Shown here: piece by piece, positions 1 to 8,390 of the stretch
Layout of the letters: each line of letters opens with the position of its first letter
Numbering within the stretch: position 1 is the first letter of the stretch
Assembly (NCBI GenBank): GCA_947475545.1
Contig: CANJLL010000007.1
Span: forward strand, 120,870-184,869
Source of the DNA: Chloroflexota bacterium
GTDB lineage: Bacteria; Chloroflexota; Limnocylindria; Limnocylindrales; CSP1-4
Reading direction: 5' to 3'
Length of the DNA: 64,000 nt
The notes under the pieces: model-generated
The model's input: the letters and a program-made list of their open reading frames with translations, nothing else
Database searches by the model: none
Told to the model about the DNA's origin: nothing
Program-made: the position numbers and the translations under genes

Positions 1-258
1 CAGGATCATCCCGGAGAGTCCACCGGAGACGCTGGGGCCCAGCCGGGCGAGTGGCGGGTCGGGTGGCGGGCCAGCGGCCGGGGCGACGTCGCGGAACGAG
101 ATGACCCCCTCGTCATCGGCGACCCACAGGATGGTCATCCACCAGCCGTCGGGCGCGTCCGAGGGCCGGCCCATGCCCAGCCGGTAGGTGCGGTCGCCGA
201 CGCGGACGGGCTGCTCGCGGAGATATGAGGGGCCGGGCGGCGGGAGTCGGTCGGGCAT
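1..258 (-). CDS. Hypothetical protein, 3' end outside window
   Basis: The first 86 residues are visible, starting at ATG 258; the C-terminus lies left of the window. It begins MPDRLPPPGPSYLRE and contains a Trp-rich stretch (DGWWMTILWV near residue 40). No signal peptide or known family is recognised. A TATCCT hexamer lies exactly 6 nt upstream of the ATG, which supports this start and suggests a leaderless transcript. It lies 55 nt downstream of the zinc-ribbon gene on the same strand but appears to have its own promoter. The coding sense is clear from the open frame and GC-rich third positions; function is unknown. Confidence 0.6.
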   Translation of the reverse strand, partial: MPDRLPPPGPSYLREQPVRVGDRTYRLGMGRPSDAPDGWWMTILWVADDEGVISFRDVAPAAGPPPDPPLARLGPSVSGGLSGMIL

Positions 259-264
259 GGGCCG

Positions 265-270
265 AGGATA
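265..270 (-). promoter_or_regulatory. -10 box (TATCCT), leaderless type
   Basis: TATCCT on the minus strand, followed by 6 nt and then ATG 258. The spacing fits a -10 element whose transcript starts at the A of the ATG. No clear -35 box is seen. Confidence 0.5.
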
Positions 271-313
271 GCCGGGAGAGCGAGGCCGGGCGTCCCGGGG
301 TGCCTGGCCGGGG

Positions 314-784
314 TCAGTCCCGGGGGTCGGCTGGGTCCTGGCCCGTGGGCTGCGCACGCGCGGCGGTGGCCTCCGCGGCGGCGGCCTCATCGAGCTCCAA
401 CCGCAATCGATGCATCTCCTCGAGCACGGCCCGCGAGGGCGGCGCCAGCGCGTCGATGGATGCCGGGCCCAGGTCGACCACGTCGGCCTCGAAGACAGGA
501 TCCAGGCGGGGCCCGAACAAGCCACGCTTCTGGGGCTGCGCGGCGGCCGATCGGGCGACCCGCAGGAGCGCGGGGTCGAGCGTCGTGACCCCCGGGATCG
601 ACGCCTCCGGGTCCTCGACGAGGCCCGCACCGCAGGCGGGGCAGCGCCCGGGCATGGGCGTATCGAGCGCCGCCGAACACCACGGGCAGGTGGGCCCGGC
701 AGGGGCGAGCGGCGCGGCGGACGGGCGGTCCGCCGAGGGATCTGGCGTCAGGGGCGGCTGACCGGTGGCCGAATCGTCGGACAT
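314..784 (-). CDS. Zinc-ribbon domain protein
   Basis: A 156-residue soluble protein. After a Pro/Ala-rich N-terminus, residues about 33-52 carry two CxxC knuckles (CPWC and CPAC) that would bind one zinc ion, a treble-clef/zinc-ribbon pattern common in small bacterial adaptor proteins. The rest is hydrophilic, with an Ala/Glu-rich helix near the C-terminus (LEEMHRLRLELDEAAAAEA). No catalytic motif is visible. The ATG start at 784 is supported by TAGAGT 6 nt upstream. A role in protein or nucleic-acid contact is only inferred; the specific function is unknown. Confidence 0.65.
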   Translation of the reverse strand: MSDDSATGQPPLTPDPSADRPSAAPLAPAGPTCPWCSAALDTPMPGRCPACGAGLVEDPEASIPGVTTLDPALLRVARSAAAQPQKRGLFGPRLDPVFEADVVDLGPASIDALAPPSRAVLEEMHRLRLELDEAAAAEATAARAQPTGQDPADPRD

Positions 785-790
785 GCCGTC

Positions 791-796
791 ACTCTA
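791..796 (-). promoter_or_regulatory. -10 box (TAGAGT), leaderless type
   Basis: TAGAGT on the minus strand, 6 nt before ATG 784. Same geometry as at 265-270. Confidence 0.5.
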
Positions 797-925
797 GCAA
801 TCGCCCACGGCGCCGGGATGACCCGATGGTCCCACGACCGGCTGGTCCGGTCGGAGGGCGTTCGGGCGGGAGCGGTGTGCCGGCGAGCCTGGAGGGCCGG
901 CGGGTTCAGCAGGGCCTGGGTGACC

Positions 926-2710
926 CTACTCCCACTCGATGGTGGCGGGTGGCTTGGAGCTGATGTCGTAGACCACCCGGTTGACGCCGGGTACCTCGTT
1001 CACGATGCGCGACGAGATCTTGCCCAGGACGTCATACGGCAGCTTTGCCCAGTCGGCCGTCATGCCGTCCTCGGACGTGACCGCGCGGATGGCGACGACG
1101 TTCGCGTACGTTCGGCCGTCGCCCATGACGCCCACCGAACGAACCGGGGTCAGGATGGCGAACGACTGCCAGACGGACCGGTAGAGGCCGGCGGCCTTGA
1201 TCTCGTCGATGACGATCCAGTCCGCATCGCGCAGGGTCTCCAGCCGTTCGGCCGTGACCTCGCCGATGATCCGGATGGCCAGGCCCGGGCCCGGGAAGGG
1301 CTGGCGCTGGACCATCTGCTCCGGGAGTCCCAGCTCCAGGCCAACCTGGCGGACCTCGTCCTTGAACAGGTAGCGGAGCGGCTCGATCAACTGAAAGCGC
1401 AGGTCCGCCGGCAGCCCGCCCACGTTGTGGTGGGTCTTGATCTTCTGGGCGGTCTTGGTCTCCGACGTGGCCGACTCGATCACGTCCGGGTAGAGCGTCC
1501 CCTGGGTGAGGAAGTCGATGGTGCCCAGGCGCGTGGACTCCTCCTCGAAGACGCGGATGAACTCGTTGCCGATGATCTTCCGCTTCTGCTCGGGGTCCAC
1601 CACCCCCGCGAGCCGCTCCAGGAACCGCTCGCGAGCGTCGACCATGATCAGCTTCATGCCCAGGTTGGCCTCGAAGACCTGCCGGAGCAGCTCCGATTCC
1701 TTCTTGCGCATCAGCCCGTGGTCCACGTAGATGCAGGTGAGGCGATCCCCCACCGCGCGGTGGACCAGCGTGGCTGCGACGGCCGAGTCCACGCCGCCCG
1801 AGAGGGCGCAGATGACCTGCCCGTTGGAGCCGGTGGCCTTGGCGTGCTTGTCGACCCGCTCGCGGATCTGGGCGACCGTGGATTCGATGAAGTTGGCGGG
1901 GGTCCAGTCCGGCTTGGCCTTGGCGATCCCGAAGACGAAGTTGCGGAGCACCTGGCGGCCGCGCGGCGTGTGGACCACCTCGGGGTGGAACTGGATGCCG
2001 TGCAGGTTCCGGGCGTCGTCCACCAGGCCGGCGTACGGGGTGGAATCCGTCTGGGCGGTGGAGCGGAAGCCCTCAGGGAGCCTGGTGATGGAATCCCCGT
2101 GGCTCATCCAGACCGGCTGGTCGCGGTCCAGGCCATCGAACACGCCGCCCTCGCCGCCATCCGTGATGGTCAGGGTGGCGGGCCCGTACTCGCGCTTGTC
2201 GCTGGGGAGCACGTCGCCACCCAGCTCGCTGGCCATCAACTGGGCGCCGTAGCAGATCCCCAGGACGGGGATCTTGCCGCTCCAGATCGCGGCGTCGGGA
2301 CGGGGAGCGTTCGCGTCGTACACGGAGTTGGGGCCGCCCGACAGGATGATGCCCTTGGCGCCCCGGTCGAGGATCGCCTGGAGCGTGGTGTCGAACGGCA
2401 GCAGCTCGGAGTAGACGTTCATCTCGCGGACGCGGCGGGCGATCAGCTGCGCGAACTGGCTGCCGAAGTCCAGGACCACGACGCTGTCGGGGACTTCCGC
2501 CGGCACGAAGACGGTGGGGTGGTCGCCCGGGGCACGATCCGGGGGCGGCGCGTCGAGCGCGACTTCCAGGTACGCCTCCACCTCGGCGTCATCCGGCGCC
2601 AGGATGCGGTGGCCGGCGTTGGCGGCCTCACCATGGACGGTCTTGCCGCGCCGCTTGGGGGTCGCGTCCCTGGCCCCTGGATCCTTGCTGTCCGTCACGC
2701 CCGCTGCCAC
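926..2710 (-). CDS. guaA: GMP synthase (glutamine-hydrolysing)
   Basis: Converts XMP to GMP using glutamine and ATP, the last step of de novo guanine nucleotide synthesis, in the cytoplasm. The 594 residues hold a class I glutamine amidotransferase domain (about 77-270; nucleophile Cys153 in GICYGAQL, His/Glu in FHPEV), an ATP pyrophosphatase domain (SGGVDS P-loop) and the GMP synthase dimerisation domain ending in [13 protein letters not shown]. It is longer than the usual ~520 residues because about 76 residues precede the amidotransferase fold. The annotated start is GTG 2710 with GGAGG directly adjacent; a start further inside is possible. TAGACT lies about 31 nt upstream. The related guaB3 lies close by. 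Confidence 0.96.
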   Translation of the reverse strand: MAAGVTDSKDPGARDATPKRRGKTVHGEAANAGHRILAPDDAEVEAYLEVALDAPPPDRAPGDHPTVFVPAEVPDSVVVLDFGSQFAQLIARRVREMNVYSELLPFDTTLQAILDRGAKGIILSGGPNSVYDANAPRPDAAIWSGKIPVLGICYGAQLMASELGGDVLPSDKREYGPATLTITDGGEGGVFDGLDRDQPVWMSHGDSITRLPEGFRSTAQTDSTPYAGLVDDARNLHGIQFHPEVVHTPRGRQVLRNFVFGIAKAKPDWTPANFIESTVAQIRERVDKHAKATGSNGQVICALSGGVDSAVAATLVHRAVGDRLTCIYVDHGLMRKKESELLRQVFEANLGMKLIMVDARERFLERLAGVVDPEQKRKIIGNEFIRVFEEESTRLGTIDFLTQGTLYPDVIESATSETKTAQKIKTHHNVGGLPADLRFQLIEPLRYLFKDEVRQVGLELGLPEQMVQRQPFPGPGLAIRIIGEVTAERLETLRDADWIVIDEIKAAGLYRSVWQSFAILTPVRSVGVMGDGRTYANVVAIRAVTSEDGMTADWAKLPYDVLGKISSRIVNEVPGVNRVVYDISSKPPATIEWE

Positions 2711-2741
2711 CCTCCGCCTTGCTGAACCGCCGTCGGCCCCC

Positions 2742-2747
2742 AGTCTA
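2742..2747 (-). promoter_or_regulatory. Possible -10 box upstream of guaA (TAGACT)
   Basis: TAGACT on the minus strand, 31 nt before the guaA start. This distance implies a leadered transcript, in contrast to the N6 class. No -35 box is evident. Confidence 0.35.
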
Positions 2748-2845
2748 CCGGCGGCGGCTGACGCCGGGGCGGGTGGGTGACGGAGTCGCGTCGCGGGCGC
2801 GTGGCGGGCCGCCCGGGGTCGGCGCGGGGGACCGGCGTGTGGCCG

Positions 2846-3226
2846 CTACTTGTTGCGCAGCGCCTCGGCGGCGGAGTCGATGTAGCGCTCGATCTCGGCC
2901 GCCACCTCGGGCGTTGGCTGGACCTTGGCGAGCGCCGCGCGCATGGCCGCCAGCCAGTGGTCGCGCTCGTCCCCGCCGATCTCGAAAGGGAAGTGCCGTG
3001 CCCGGAGTCGCGGGTGGCCGCGTTCGTCGGAGTAGGTGGTGGGGCCGCCCCAGTACTGGGCCATGAACAGCGTCAGGCGACGGGTCGCCGGGCCCAGGTC
3101 GTCCTTGTCCAGGTAGAGGCGGAGCAGGACGGCATCCGCCGCGACGAGCTCGTAGAACGCGCCGACCAGGGACTCGAAGAAGGGCATGCCGCCCGCGGCA
3201 TCGAATACGGTCTTGACGTCGGTCAT
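2846..3226 (-). CDS. Group II truncated hemoglobin (GlbO-like)
   Basis: A 126-residue haem protein of the truncated 2/2 globin family, likely binding O2 or scavenging NO/peroxide. Family hallmarks are clear: FYELVAADAVL (B10 Tyr region), QYWGGPTTYS, RGHPRLRARH with the proximal His, and RDHWLAAM with the group II G8 Trp. Start ATG 3226 was chosen because the globin fold begins a few residues later and TACACT lies 9 nt upstream; an in-frame extension to 3331 adds only low-complexity Arg/Pro sequence. It stands alone between guaA and a gap with 17-bp repeats. Confidence 0.93.
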   Translation of the reverse strand: MTDVKTVFDAAGGMPFFESLVGAFYELVAADAVLLRLYLDKDDLGPATRRLTLFMAQYWGGPTTYSDERGHPRLRARHFPFEIGGDERDHWLAAMRAALAKVQPTPEVAAEIERYIDSAAEALRNK

Positions 3227-3373
3227 CGTCGCGGGAGTGTACGCATCGCCCGGGCCCTCCGCGCGGCGGTCGCGCGGCGGGACGGCGAACGCGGGCGGCC
3301 AAAACCGTGCCCGCGCCGAGCGGCCAGACACCGCTTGTCGCGTCGATGGGCCCGGCGGGGGACCGGGCCCATC

Positions 3374-3434
3374 GGCGCCCCGGGGTCACCGGCGCCCCGG
3401 GGTCACCGGCGCCCCGGGGTCACCGGCGCCCCGG
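3374..3434. repeat. 17-bp tandem repeat, about 3.6 copies
   Basis: Unit GGCGCCCCGGGGTCACC repeats perfectly at 3374, 3391 and 3408, with a partial fourth at 3425. Each unit is itself palindrome-rich (GGCGCC, CCCCGGGG), so the array could fold into strong hairpins. It lies between the globin start and the end of the nitroreductase gene, and may act as a boundary or weak terminator (inference). Confidence 0.9.
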
Positions 3435-3443
3435 ACGCGGGGT

Positions 3444-3791
3444 TCAGCCTCCGGGATCCGGACGCTGCTCCAGGCGAAAGGCAGGACCCGCGCCCAGGCG
3501 TTCGGCCGGGGTGCCGTAGCGGAGGATCAGCTCCGTGATCGCGCGGTTGTGGTCCGCGCCCTCGAGGCGGACCGCGACGCGGTCGTCGGTTCGGTCGCCC
3601 ACCGTCACGCGGCAGCGCGGGTTGGCGGCGAGGTTGAGCGCCCACGCGGCGGATTCGAAGCCGGCGGCGACGAGGAGCGCGCCGTCCGGAGCGTCCACGA
3701 ACCCCACCGCGGCCTGCGCGGGACGGCCTGAGACGAGACCCACGGTGTGGATCAGGCAGACCCGACCCCAGCGAGCCAGCTGCTCGCCCAT
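3444..3791 (-). CDS. Deazaflavin/FMN-binding nitroreductase-like protein (DUF385-like)
   Basis: A small split-barrel oxidoreductase of the DUF385/Ddn-like group. The core shows LIHTVGLVSGRPAQAAVGFV, then a hydrophobic strand GALLVAAGF and WALNLAANPRCRVTVGDR, matching the family pattern of a Gly-Arg loop followed by WxxNLxANP. Such proteins bind F420 or flavin and reduce diverse substrates; the cofactor here is not proven. ATG 3791 is the conservative start (115 residues); GTG 3908 would add 39 Ala/Pro/Glu-rich residues and would place the gene 14 nt from guaB3. It lies just downstream of guaB3 on the same strand. Confidence 0.75.
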   Translation of the reverse strand: MGEQLARWGRVCLIHTVGLVSGRPAQAAVGFVDAPDGALLVAAGFESAAWALNLAANPRCRVTVGDRTDDRVAVRLEGADHNRAITELILRYGTPAERLGAGPAFRLEQRPDPGG

Positions 3792-3922
3792 GGCGCGCTC
3801 GGCGGCGCGCCCATCGGCCTCGGTCACGGACTCGGCGGCGCGCGGGGCCGGCTCGGTCACGCCGGCGTCAGATTCGGCCGGAGCAGCGCCCGGTTCGGCC
3901 CCGCCCACCGCGGGCTCGTCCG

Positions 3923-5116
3923 TCAGCGGCCCTTCTGCCAGGACTTGCCCTCGGTCTGCGCCGAGGGCGCGTAGACCATCTCCACCTGGTGCATCTCGCG
4001 CAGCGTCCGGGCGCCCAGGGCCGCCATGCTCTGGCGGAGCGCGCCGATCAGGTTCTCGGAGCCGTCCGTGACGCCGGCGGGACCGAACAGGATCCTGTCC
4101 AGCGAGCCGCTGGTGCCCACCTTGATCCTGGTGCCGCGCGGGAGGACCGGCGACGGCGCCGCCATCCCCCAGTTCACGCCGCGGCCGGGCGCCTCGGTGG
4201 CCCGCGCCAGCGGGGAGCCCAGCATGACGACGTCCGCGCCCGCGGCGATGGCCTTGGCCACCTCGCCGCCGCGACGCATCCCGCCGTCGGCCACCACGGG
4301 GACGTACCGCCCCGTCTCTGTGAAGTAGGCATCCCGCGCGGCCACTACGTCGCTGATGGCCGTCACCTGCGGGATGCCGATCCCCAGCACCTCGCGCGTG
4401 GTGCAGGCCGCGCCCGGCCCGACGCCCACGAAGACCGCCGCCGCCCCCTGCTCCATGAGCGCGAAGGCCGCCTCGGCGTTGGTGGTGTTCCCGACCGCGA
4501 CCGGGATGGGCATGAAGCGCGTGAACTCCGAGAGCGAGAGCGGGTCGTAGCCCGTGGCGAGGTGCCTGGCCGAGCTGACCTGGCTCTGGACCAGAAACAG
4601 GTCGGCGCCGTGCTCCGCGCAGAAGGAGCCCCACTTGCGGGCGGCGCCCGGCGTGGCCGAGACGGCTGCCCTTGACCCCGCGGCGTGGATCTCCTCCAGC
4701 CGGCGCGCCACCAGGTCTTCGCGGATGGGCGCGAGGTAGGCCTGCGCCAGGAGGTCATGGACCTCCGCGTCGGGGGCATGGGCGATCCGCCCGATGAGGG
4801 CCGCCGGATCGTCGTAGCGGGTCTGGACACCCTCCAGGTTGAGGACCGCCAGGCCGCCCAGCCGCGCGAGCGCGCCGGCGAATGCGGGATCCACCACCGC
4901 GTCCATGGCCGACGCGAGGACCGGGATATCCAGCTGGATGCCGCAGAAGAGCTGGTCGATCTCCACGTCGGACGGCTCGACGGTGTTGATGCCGGGCGCG
5001 AGGGAGACGTCCTCGAAGCCGTACGTGGGCCGAATGGAATCGACCTTCGACCGGAAGACGCGGCGACTGGCGGCCTCGCTCGACTGGGTCCGGGTTGCCG
5101 GGGTACGGTCGAGCAC
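3923..5116 (-). CDS. guaB3: GuaB3 family IMP dehydrogenase-like protein
   Basis: A TIM-barrel enzyme of the IMPDH/GMP reductase superfamily, 397 residues, lacking the CBS pair found in GuaB2. It matches the GuaB3 group common in Actinomycetota, Cyanobacteria and Chloroflexota. Key features: the active-site loop GPGAACTTR with the catalytic Cys, VVADGGMRRGGEVAKAIAAGAD (phosphate-binding segment) and a C-terminal flap region. Start GTG 5116 is preceded by AGGAGGA with 4 nt spacing, a clear Shine-Dalgarno; an in-frame extension to 5377 overlaps the Nudix gene and looks spurious. Expected reaction is IMP to XMP with NAD, or a GMP-reductase-like role. TAGACT lies 46 nt upstream. Confidence 0.9.
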   Translation of the reverse strand: MLDRTPATRTQSSEAASRRVFRSKVDSIRPTYGFEDVSLAPGINTVEPSDVEIDQLFCGIQLDIPVLASAMDAVVDPAFAGALARLGGLAVLNLEGVQTRYDDPAALIGRIAHAPDAEVHDLLAQAYLAPIREDLVARRLEEIHAAGSRAAVSATPGAARKWGSFCAEHGADLFLVQSQVSSARHLATGYDPLSLSEFTRFMPIPVAVGNTTNAEAAFALMEQGAAAVFVGVGPGAACTTREVLGIGIPQVTAISDVVAARDAYFTETGRYVPVVADGGMRRGGEVAKAIAAGADVVMLGSPLARATEAPGRGVNWGMAAPSPVLPRGTRIKVGTSGSLDRILFGPAGVTDGSENLIGALRQSMAALGARTLREMHQVEMVYAPSAQTEGKSWQKGR

Positions 5117-5222
5117 GGCGTCCTCCTCGCTGGCGTCGTGGGGGGCTTCTGGGGTTCTCCCGAGTCTAGCAGAGGACGCCCGGATGGAGCCTCCCGCGCG
5201 GCGTTGACGGGCGCGCGAGGCA

Positions 5223-5753
5223 TCAACCGGCCGTTCGTCGGCCCTCCTGATCCAGCTCGAACCAGCGCGCCCAGCCGGGCTCCCCCACCAGCCGCTGGAT
5301 GCGCGCGAGCGACTCGCGGTAGGCGGGCCAGATGGCGTCACGGACGGCCTCCGCGGGCTCGACCCAGCGCAGGTCATCGTGCTCGTAGGAGATCGTGACC
5401 TCGGCGTCCGGGCGCACGCGCGCGGCGAACAGGACCAGGTGCGAGATCCCGTTCCTGGCGAGATTGTAGAGCTGGACCACCTGGTCGAGCGTGTAGAACG
5501 CCTCGAGGTGCTCCCAACCCAGGGCGGTCTCCTCCTGGACCTCGCGGAGTGCGGCGCCCGGGGCCGTCTCGCCGGCCTCGGGCCGGCCGGTCACCGGCTG
5601 CCAGAGGCCCGGGAAAATGCGGCCGGCGGAGCGGCGCATGAGCAGCACCTCCAGGCGGCCGGCCGCCGTCACGCGGAAGAGCCAGCACTCGACGATGTTG
5701 ACGGCCGGGACGCCCGACGCGCCGGCGGGCGGGACCGGGGGCTGCGAGGTCAC
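5223..5753 (-). CDS. Nudix hydrolase
   Basis: A 176-residue protein with the Nudix fold. The Nudix box is intact except for its last glycine: GRPEAGETAPGAALREVQEETAL (G-x5-E-x7-REVxEE), giving the metal-binding glutamates. The opening strand VECWLFRVTAAGRLEVLLMRR and later strand DDLRWVEPAEA fit dATP or nucleotide-sugar pyrophosphohydrolases of the NudB-like type; substrate is not predictable. Start GTG 5753 has a perfect AGGAGGT with 9 nt spacing. It sits upstream of guaB3 on the same strand, 106 nt away, and may be co-transcribed with it. Confidence 0.9.
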   Translation of the reverse strand: MTSQPPVPPAGASGVPAVNIVECWLFRVTAAGRLEVLLMRRSAGRIFPGLWQPVTGRPEAGETAPGAALREVQEETALGWEHLEAFYTLDQVVQLYNLARNGISHLVLFAARVRPDAEVTISYEHDDLRWVEPAEAVRDAIWPAYRESLARIQRLVGEPGWARWFELDQEGRRTAG

Positions 5754-5778
5754 CGGGACGGGACCTCCTGCTTCGGGG

Positions 5779-6186
5779 TCAACCAGCCTTGGCCTGGGCC
5801 GACGCCGCGACCAGTTCCTCGAGAACCGCCGTATCGACGTCCTTCAGCTTGCCGACGTAGAGGCAGCCCTTGCCCACCCGGTGTTTCCCGAGCCGTGACA
5901 GCAGCTCCTCTCGGCCCGGCGCGCTGCCGGTCCCGTAGGTGCTGATGTCACCCTTCCGGGACGAGAAGCCCACGAGGAGGGTCTCCACTTCCCGACCGCT
6001 CTCGTACTGCAGCCTGTGACTTCCGAAGCCCACGATCGCCGTGCCCCACAGCCTGGGCTCCCGCTTTGTCGCCCTGGACATGATCCCGACCAGCGCCTCG
6101 CAGTCGGTCCGTCGTGCATCGTCCTCGATGGCCGCCAGGTACCGCTCGACGCTCGCGTCAGTGGGTCTGGTCTTGTTCTCGGCCAA
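5779..6186 (-). CDS. DUF1801 (YdhG-like) domain protein
   Basis: A 135-residue soluble protein of the DUF1801 family: VERYLAAIEDDARRTDCEALVGIMSRAT, then WGTAIVGFGSHRLQY and ETLLVGFSSRKGDISTY, ending GKGCLYVGKLKDVD. Function of the family is not established. The best start is TTG 6186, because GAGGA lies 6 nt upstream and the family fold begins about 12 residues later; an extension to 6255 adds Ser/Cys-rich sequence only. It follows the DarA-like gene by 16 nt on the same strand and is probably co-transcribed with it. Confidence 0.85.
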   Translation of the reverse strand: MAENKTRPTDASVERYLAAIEDDARRTDCEALVGIMSRATKREPRLWGTAIVGFGSHRLQYESGREVETLLVGFSSRKGDISTYGTGSAPGREELLSRLGKHRVGKGCLYVGKLKDVDTAVLEELVAASAQAKAG

Positions 6187-6202
6187 GCAAGGTCCTCGCG
6201 CG

Positions 6203-6532
6203 CTACAGGCGTTCGAAGCGCCCGACGGGCAGGACGAAGACGGTCGCGCCGCCAACCTCCACTTCGAGGGGGTAGGGCATGAAGAACTCGCCCGGCTCCA
6301 TGATCGGCGGCATGGGGTTCACGACCCGGGTCCGCGACTTGCAGGTCGCCCGGATCAGGCCCAGGACTTCCTCGACCTTGTCGTCATCGACGCCGACCAT
6401 GATGGTCACATTGGCCTGGCGCAGGAAGCCGCCCGACGACGACAGGCGCGTGGCGCGGTGCCCGCGCTCCAGCAGGGCGCCGAGCAGCGCCCCGGTGTCC
6501 TCGCTGTGCACGATGGCGACGACCAGCTTCAC
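6203..6532 (-). CDS. PII-like cyclic-di-AMP receptor (DarA/PstA-like)
   Basis: A 109-residue protein, the same length as DarA of Firmicutes. It has the family signatures: VKLVVAIVHSED at the start, SSSGGFLRQANVTIMVGVDDDKVEEV and, at the end, the strand EVEVGGATVFVLPVGRFERL. Characterised members are trimers that bind c-di-AMP between subunits; the downstream partner is generally unknown. Start GTG 6532 gives the canonical N-terminus and is preceded by TATACT 6 nt upstream. c-di-AMP commonly controls potassium and osmolyte balance, which fits the KimA-like and glucosylglycerate genes elsewhere in the window (inference). Confidence 0.88.
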   Translation of the reverse strand: MKLVVAIVHSEDTGALLGALLERGHRATRLSSSGGFLRQANVTIMVGVDDDKVEEVLGLIRATCKSRTRVVNPMPPIMEPGEFFMPYPLEVEVGGATVFVLPVGRFERL

Positions 6533-6538
6533 GGCGCG

Positions 6539-6544
6539 AGTATA
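6539..6544 (-). promoter_or_regulatory. -10 box (TATACT), leaderless type
   Basis: TATACT on the minus strand, 6 nt before GTG 6532. This is the closest match to the consensus TATAAT among the N6 class in this window. Confidence 0.55.
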
Positions 6545-6596
6545 GGGGCCGCCATCGCGCAAGCCCGGGGGTGGTGTTGGCAGCCGGACAATGAGG

Positions 6597-6632
6597 CCCG
6601 GGGATCGAGCCCGGGGATCGAGCCCGGGGATC
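6597..6632. repeat. 13-bp tandem repeat, about 2.8 copies
   Basis: Unit CCCGGGGATCGAG repeats at 6597 and 6610, with a partial copy from 6623. It lies in the divergent gap between the DarA-like gene and the diguanylate cyclase. Confidence 0.8.
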
Positions 6633-6649
6633 CCGGCCCACGGCCGGTG

Positions 6650-6655
6650 TACCAT
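6650..6655 (+). promoter_or_regulatory. Possible -10 box for the GGDEF gene (TACCAT)
   Basis: TACCAT about 52 nt before GTG 6708, leaving a leader that contains the AGGAGGAG Shine-Dalgarno. No -35 box is clear. Confidence 0.35.
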
Positions 6656-6707
6656 CCGAGCCGACCAATCCTCACCAGCAACCACCACGAGTCCAGGAGG
6701 AGCGTCC

Positions 6708-7724
6708 GTGTCTCAGGCCCAGCAGCCCAGCCCGGAAACCGCGCTCCGTGCCCTGGCAGAGGGCGCCGCGGCCGTGGCGCACGCGGTGGATCTCGATGCG
6801 GCGCTGGGGCAGCTGCTTGACCTGGCCCTCGACGCGGCAGGCAGCAGCCGGGGTGCCATCCTCGTCCAGAACCCGGCGCAGGCCGAGCTGGAGGTGGCCG
6901 TCGCCCGCGGGTATGCCGATGCATCCCTGTACGGCGTCATCGACGCGGCCGGCGGGGAGTCCGCGTTCACCGAAGCGGCATCGCGGCCCAGCGGGACGGT
7001 GGACCAGGCGCTGGCCGAAGTCACCGACGGGCTCATCACCCTGCTGCCGCTCATCGCCAGCACCGACGGGATCGACCAGGTGGTGGGGATCCTCGTCGTG
7101 GAGCGCCGGGGCGGTGTCCTCGCCGATGAGGCGCGGACCATCCTGTACGCCCTGGCGGACCTGGCCTCCGCCGCGGTGGACCGCTCACAGGTCCGCAGCC
7201 TGGCCGTGGAACGCGCGGACTGGGCAGAGCGGGTGGCCAGCACGGACACGCTGACCGGCCTCGCCAACGCGCTGGTCCTGGGCCGTGTCCTGGAGCACGA
7301 GCTGGCCCGGGCTGGCCGCCAGGGCCAGATGGTGTCCGTGGCGGTCTTCGATGTCGACGGGTTCCGGGCGCTCAACGAGACCGCCGGCCGGGACGGGGGC
7401 GACCGCGTGTTGCAGGAGGTCGCGGCGACCATCGCCGGGGCGGTCCGGATGGTGGACTCCGTGGCGCGGATGGGCGGCGACGAGTTCGCCGTCGTGGCGC
7501 CAGGCGCGGGCGGCCGGATCATGGCCCGTCGCATCATGGACGCGATCATGGAGCTCGAGATTGTCGCGGACCACACCGTGACCGTCTCTGCTGGTGTGGC
7601 GTGTTTCCCCGACCACGGCACCACGGCAGACGAGCTGCTGGCGTCGGCAAGGCAGGCGACCCGTTCCGCGAAGGCCTCCTCGCCGGGCACCCTCGTCGAC
7701 GCAACGACCCCGCCCTGGGCGTAG
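6708..7724 (+). CDS. GAF-GGDEF diguanylate cyclase
   Basis: A 338-residue soluble protein that should make c-di-GMP from two GTP. Residues about 15-165 form a GAF-like sensory domain; about 180-325 form a GGDEF domain with an intact MGGDEFAVV active site. An RxxD inhibitory I-site (RMVD) sits five residues before GGDEF, so product inhibition is expected. Supporting motifs are DTLTGLANALVLGRVL and FDVDGFRALNE. There is no membrane segment or signal peptide, so the input signal is cytoplasmic. Start GTG 6708 has AGGAGGAG five nt upstream. It is a single-gene unit. Confidence 0.93.
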   Translation: MSQAQQPSPETALRALAEGAAAVAHAVDLDAALGQLLDLALDAAGSSRGAILVQNPAQAELEVAVARGYADASLYGVIDAAGGESAFTEAASRPSGTVDQALAEVTDGLITLLPLIASTDGIDQVVGILVVERRGGVLADEARTILYALADLASAAVDRSQVRSLAVERADWAERVASTDTLTGLANALVLGRVLEHELARAGRQGQMVSVAVFDVDGFRALNETAGRDGGDRVLQEVAATIAGAVRMVDSVARMGGDEFAVVAPGAGGRIMARRIMDAIMELEIVADHTVTVSAGVACFPDHGTTADELLASARQATRSAKASSPGTLVDATTPPWA

Positions 7725-7763
7725 CCCGCCTCGCCAACGCCCCTCCCACCGGGGCCCCGGCCG

Positions 7764-8390
7764 CTAGCTCGCGTCGACCGCCGCGAGCACCCGCGCGAAC
7801 ACCGCATCGGCTGGCTGCGTGGCGTCGATGACACGGTAGCGATCCGGCTCGTCGCGCGCGATCGCCAGGAACCCGTCGCGGACACGGGCGTGGAAGGCAA
7901 GGTCGAAGTCGGTCTCGAAGCGCGTCAGCTCGTCTCCCTTGCGGGCCAGCCCCGTCTCCGCGGGGACATCCAGGAGGATCGTCAGGTCCGGGCGCAGGCC
8001 CTGCGTGGCGGCGACCTGGATCAGGCGCAGGTGGTCGAGCGGAAGACCGGCGCCGTAGCCCTGGTAGGCCAGCGTGGAGTCCGCATACCGGGCGCAGACG
8101 ACCGTTTGGCCGGCGGCCAGCGCGGGGATGATCACCTCGGCGACGTGCTGCGCGCGGGCCGCGTTGAACAGCAACGCATCGGCGATGGGCGCGTGGACGC
8201 CCGTCGCGTTGTCCAGGAGGATGCTGCGAACCCGCTCCCCCAGCCGCGTGCCACCCGGCTCGCGGGTGAGGAGCACGTGAGCGCCGCGGGCGCGGAGGGC
8301 GTCGGCGAGCCGCTGCGCCTGGGTGGTCTTCCCGCCGCCATCGGGGCCATCCACCGTGATGAACCGGCCGCGGGGCGGGGTCACCGCCAT
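7764..8390 (-). CDS. tmk: Thymidylate kinase
   Basis: Phosphorylates dTMP to dTDP, an essential step for DNA synthesis. The 208-residue protein has the P-loop GPDGGGKTT (residues about 15-23), the DR-type motif [13 protein letters not shown], a substrate region [14 protein letters not shown] and the strand [11 protein letters not shown]. It matches the usual family length. Start ATG 8390 has GAGGAGG 7 nt upstream and overlaps the end of the R3H-ATPase gene by 10 nt, so the two are probably translationally coupled. It is the last gene of the pdxS-pdxT-GNAT-ATPase-tmk run. Confidence 0.96.
   Translation of the reverse strand: MAVTPPRGRFITVDGPDGGGKTTQAQRLADALRARGAHVLLTREPGGTRLGERVRSILLDNATGVHAPIADALLFNAARAQHVAEVIIPALAAGQTVVCARYADSTLAYQGYGAGLPLDHLRLIQVAATQGLRPDLTILLDVPAETGLARKGDELTRFETDFDLAFHARVRDGFLAIARDEPDRYRVIDATQPADAVFARVLAAVDAS

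Noticed and set aside
410..2725. Long plus-strand open frame opposite guaA
   Set aside because: Antisense to a gene with all GMP synthase motifs; the product lacks any known pattern.
3374..3434. CRISPR-like array
   Set aside because: Units are contiguous without spacers and only 17 bp long, so this is a tandem repeat. The arrays at 20651, 33683 and 40051 were rejected for the same reason, and no cas gene is present.
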